Source: an uncultured Planctomycetaceae bacterium
GTDB taxonomy: Bacteria > Planctomycetota > Planctomycetia > Planctomycetales > Planctomycetaceae
Assembly: GCA_903921605.1 (NCBI GenBank)
Contig: CAIXQV010000188.1
Coordinates: 1 to 6,883, forward strand
Reading direction: 5' to 3'
DNA: 6,883 bases
Shown: in pieces, positions 5,467-6,883 of the stretch
Layout: each line of letters starts with the position of its first letter
Position numbering within the stretch: the stretch's first letter is position 1
Translations under genes and position numbers: made by a program
The notes under the pieces: model-generated
Databases searched by the model: none
Seen by the model: the letters and a program-made list of their open reading frames with translations, nothing else
What the model was told of the DNA's origin: nothing

Positions 5467-6285
5467 CTAGATCGCGTTCTCATCTGATGCTTCGGCCACT
5501 TCGCCTTCCGCTTTCAGACCGAAGTGCGAATCAATGGCTCCCACAATGTCGCCCGTTGCTGGCTCTGAAGTTTCTTCAACGGGAATGCGTCCCAGAACCT
5601 GTCCTTCGGTTTCCAGCACTGATTCACGCACATCCAAAGAATGATTCATCTCTTTGATCATCTTTTCAACGCGAGCCAGGCTCGTATCATCGATCTCGAT
5701 GGAGTTAATCGTTTCAGCGGCCTGCACCTGCTTCAGGCGAGCTTCCAGCTGAGCGACCTTCACGATCAAGTCCTGTTTGCGTGACAGCATCGCATCCAGC
5801 TTCTTCTGGTTTGCTCGCAATGTGTCCCGTTGAGCAGTCAGGATCTGATGATCACGCTTCACGCATTCTTCAGCCGTGCAGAACGATTCAAATCGCTGTG
5901 ACAAATCGGCTTCAACTTCACTGCGAGAATACGAGACAGCGCGGTAGATGAACTTGTCTCGACCGCTCTCGAGATCCGATCGCAGAGCAAGGATGGCTGC
6001 CTTCTGCGTGCTGAGTCCGGCTTCTTTTTCGTTGAGTTCGCGATCCAGATCTTTTACGTCGACCAACTGTTCGGCCACGATCGTCATGTGCTTCCGGATT
6101 TCCGGCATCAGGTTGTCGACTTCGTTGCGAATCCGATCGAGTTCAAACTCGACAGAGATTTCGGACTTCACGGCTTCTCTGACATTGCAGCCAAAGGTCC
6201 GTACATAGCTGACTGCATCTGAACCCAGCAGCATACCGCCTGCAATTGCCGCCGTTGCTGTTCCAACCACAAGCTTCTTTAACAT
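5467..6285 (-). CDS. Membrane-anchored coiled-coil protein, PspA-like in layout
   Basis: The protein has 272 residues. The N-terminus is MLKK followed by a small-residue hydrophobic segment (about 5-21), either a signal peptide or an N-terminal anchor. From about residue 45 to 225 the sequence is almost entirely charged helix with heptad-like spacing (for example 45-110 and 145-225), indicating a long coiled coil. Residues 42-66 (EISVEFELDRIRNEVDNLMPEIRK) recall a coiled-coil family I associate with planctomycetes that has PspA/IM30-like architecture; this is recollection, not a database match. Cys136 and Cys141 frame a short interruption (FCTAEEC) that could form a disulfide or loop. The last 40 residues are acidic and likely disordered. 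The start is supported by an AGGAG Shine-Dalgarno. The role may be envelope-related structural or stress function (inference). The gene stands alone or with the small ORF downstream, and diverges from the gene at 6702. Confidence 0.9.
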   Translation of the reverse strand: MLKKLVVGTATAAIAGGMLLGSDAVSYVRTFGCNVREAVKSEISVEFELDRIRNEVDNLMPEIRKHMTIVAEQLVDVKDLDRELNEKEAGLSTQKAAILALRSDLESGRDKFIYRAVSYSRSEVEADLSQRFESFCTAEECVKRDHQILTAQRDTLRANQKKLDAMLSRKQDLIVKVAQLEARLKQVQAAETINSIEIDDTSLARVEKMIKEMNHSLDVRESVLETEGQVLGRIPVEETSEPATGDIVGAIDSHFGLKAEGEVAEASDENAI

Positions 6286-6293
6286 GATCCCGT

Positions 6294-6298
6294 CTCCT
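6294..6298 (-). promoter_or_regulatory. Shine-Dalgarno of the coiled-coil protein gene
   Basis: AGGAG on the minus strand, within TGAGGAGACGGGATC, lies 8 nt before the ATG at 6285. It is the best ribosome binding site in the window and fixes this start; the FHA, kinase and two-TM genes to the left have weak or no such site. Confidence 0.8.
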
Positions 6299-6303
6299 CA
6301 CCG

Positions 6304-6328
6304 TTTGAATCACATGCTTTGAATCACA
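6304..6328. promoter_or_regulatory. Tandem 11-bp repeat, possible operator of the coiled-coil gene
   Basis: TTTGAATCACA occurs at 6304-6314 and 6318-6328, a 14-bp period, immediately upstream of the Shine-Dalgarno. Related strings (TTTTGAAAA at 6331, and GTGATTCG at 6372-6379, the reverse complement of the GAATCAC core apart from one base) lie further upstream. The position fits a regulator binding site or 5'-UTR element, but no regulator is known from the window. Confidence 0.3.
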
Positions 6329-6687
6329 CGTTTTGAAAATTTTTGCGGGTTGTGAATCCGCAGCATGGGGACGTGATTCGACGGCCAGACACGATCATTA
6401 GCCAAATTCTGGAGATTTTCTTCGACCCGCAAAACCAGCACAATTGATGCGATCCCAAATGGTTGAGTTTAGCGAACAGGCAGTGTCGACAGCCTGCGTC
6501 AATTGTTTCGCGTTTCTAACACCCCTGGGTGTTTTGTGAACTAGGTTTCCGGCAGGCTGCAAAAGGTCTGAGTCTGCGCCTGGGGTGTTCCCGGACGTGA
6601 TCGACCGACAGCCTGAACAGATTGGCCCCTGTTTTCCTTGGGAAAATCGGCCATTCTGTGAGGTTGCGGAGGAGATCCGCAGCGATC

Positions 6688-6691
6688 GGAG
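6688..6691 (+). promoter_or_regulatory. Shine-Dalgarno for the gene starting at 6702
   Basis: GGAG ends 10 nt before the ATG at 6702, a slightly long but usable spacing. A second GGAG-type string at 6671-6675 sits in the loop of a 5-bp hairpin GCGGA/TCCGC (6666-6680), too far to serve this ATG. Confidence 0.5.
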
Positions 6692-6701
6692 ACGCACAAC
6701 A

Positions 6702-6883
6702 ATGACGTTACAGACTCAGGATCCTCGAACGGCACAAAATCCGGCTGGCCGCATCAGCAGCCGTCCCGACGGGATGTCAGGACGTAGCGGGGCCGCGCCT
6801 TTGGGCCGAGAACTGACCGCCATCGGGATTCTGACCGCCTTCCGCCGCCGCTGGGTTCCAGCTCTGGCTGTTGGCATTCCGGC
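6702..6883 (+). CDS. N-terminus of a membrane protein, possibly polysaccharide chain-length/export type
   Basis: The frame is open from the ATG at 6702 to the window end: 60 complete codons, no stop, so it is partial at the 3' end. The first 35 residues are polar and probably disordered and cytoplasmic. They lead into GRELTAIGILTAFRRRWVPALAVGIP (35-60), an amphipathic helix with an RRRW cluster running into the start of a TM helix. Arginine/tryptophan before the first TM is a common layout in Wzz/GumC-like chain-length determinants and polysaccharide tyrosine autokinases, so that is my best guess. The evidence is thin because only the leader is visible. The frame is open upstream to about 6540, but there is no better start with an RBS, and the ATG has GGAG 10 nt ahead. 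It diverges from the coiled-coil gene. Confidence 0.7.
   Translation, partial: MTLQTQDPRTAQNPAGRISSRPDGMSGRSGAAPLGRELTAIGILTAFRRRWVPALAVGIP

Larger units (their letters stand above)
6286..6701. other. Divergent intergenic region with short direct and inverted repeats
   Basis: This 416-bp space separates divergently transcribed genes and should contain both promoters. I see TTTGAATCACA twice (6304-6314, 6318-6328), TTTTGCGGGT inverted as ACCCGCAAAA (6341-6350, 6425-6434), ACAATTGATGC / GCGTCAATTGT (6440-6450, 6496-6506, 10 of 11), a near palindrome around TGTCGACA (6477-6496), a small hairpin AACACC/GGTGTT (6518-6533), and CGACAGCCTG as a direct repeat (6487-6496, 6606-6615). I cannot place convincing -35/-10 pairs. 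Minus-strand ORFs here have no RBS and implausible composition. Confidence 0.5.

Noticed and set aside
6518..6536. Terminator at AACACC/GGTGTT followed by TTTG
   Set aside because: The stem is only 6 bp, the T run is short, and no gene ends nearby on the plus strand.
6540..6701. N-terminal extension of the plus-strand gene from an upstream GTG (6597)
   Set aside because: The frame is open back to 6540, but the translated stretch is unlike a protein N-terminus and no RBS precedes the GTG. ATG 6702 has a GGAG ahead of it.
6398..6735. Minus-strand ORFs 6398-6697 and 6541-6735
   Set aside because: They occupy the divergent promoter region, the second running into the 6702 gene; they lack an RBS and have Arg/Ser/Gln/Pro-rich implausible composition.

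Overview
The window looks like chromosomal DNA from a planctomycete (phylum Planctomycetota). This is inferred from three things: the Ser/Thr-kinase and FHA gene pair with large, low-complexity-linked membrane proteins; a coiled-coil membrane-anchored protein of a type I associate with planctomycetes; and intergenic spaces full of short palindromic dispersed repeats. Base composition is moderately GC-rich. No tRNA, rRNA, CRISPR array, transposase or plasmid/phage gene is visible.

Layout. (1) Bases 1-4627 hold three genes read leftward (minus strand). In transcription order they are an FHA-domain protein (4627-3875), a multi-pass membrane Ser/Thr protein kinase (3855-1798, only 19 nt after the FHA stop) and a two-TM membrane protein with a long Ala/Pro/Thr-rich region (1628 to beyond base 1, so its C-terminus is missing). 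The first two almost certainly form an operon. The third lies 169 nt further on and may be part of it or have its own promoter. (2) Bases 4628-5280 contain no gene I can support but are dense in repeats: two inverted copies of a hairpin whose base changes are compensatory, then a composite MITE/REP-like palindromic element with TA-ended terminal inverted repeats, then an intrinsic terminator facing left. (3) Bases 5281-6285 hold a coiled-coil membrane-anchored protein (6285-5467), a perfect 24-bp inverted repeat just after its stop, and a possible 44-codon ORF whose stop is 23 nt before the terminator. (4) Bases 6286-6701 are a divergent intergenic region with small direct and inverted repeats. 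(5) From 6702 a plus-strand gene starts and leaves the window after 60 codons; its start is weakly reminiscent of polysaccharide chain-length/export membrane proteins.

How the genes may work together. The FHA protein and kinase form a phospho-signalling module: the kinase domain is cytoplasmic and anchored through about eight TM segments, and FHA domains normally read phosphothreonine. Here the two FHA folds are both degenerate in complementary ways, and the kinase carries DVG instead of DFG. These are the most interesting protein-level details. At DNA level the most unusual features are the covarying hairpin pair, the nested inverted-repeat element and the perfect head-to-head palindrome overlapping a possible small ORF. 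I do not see convincing evidence of a wholly new multi-gene system.
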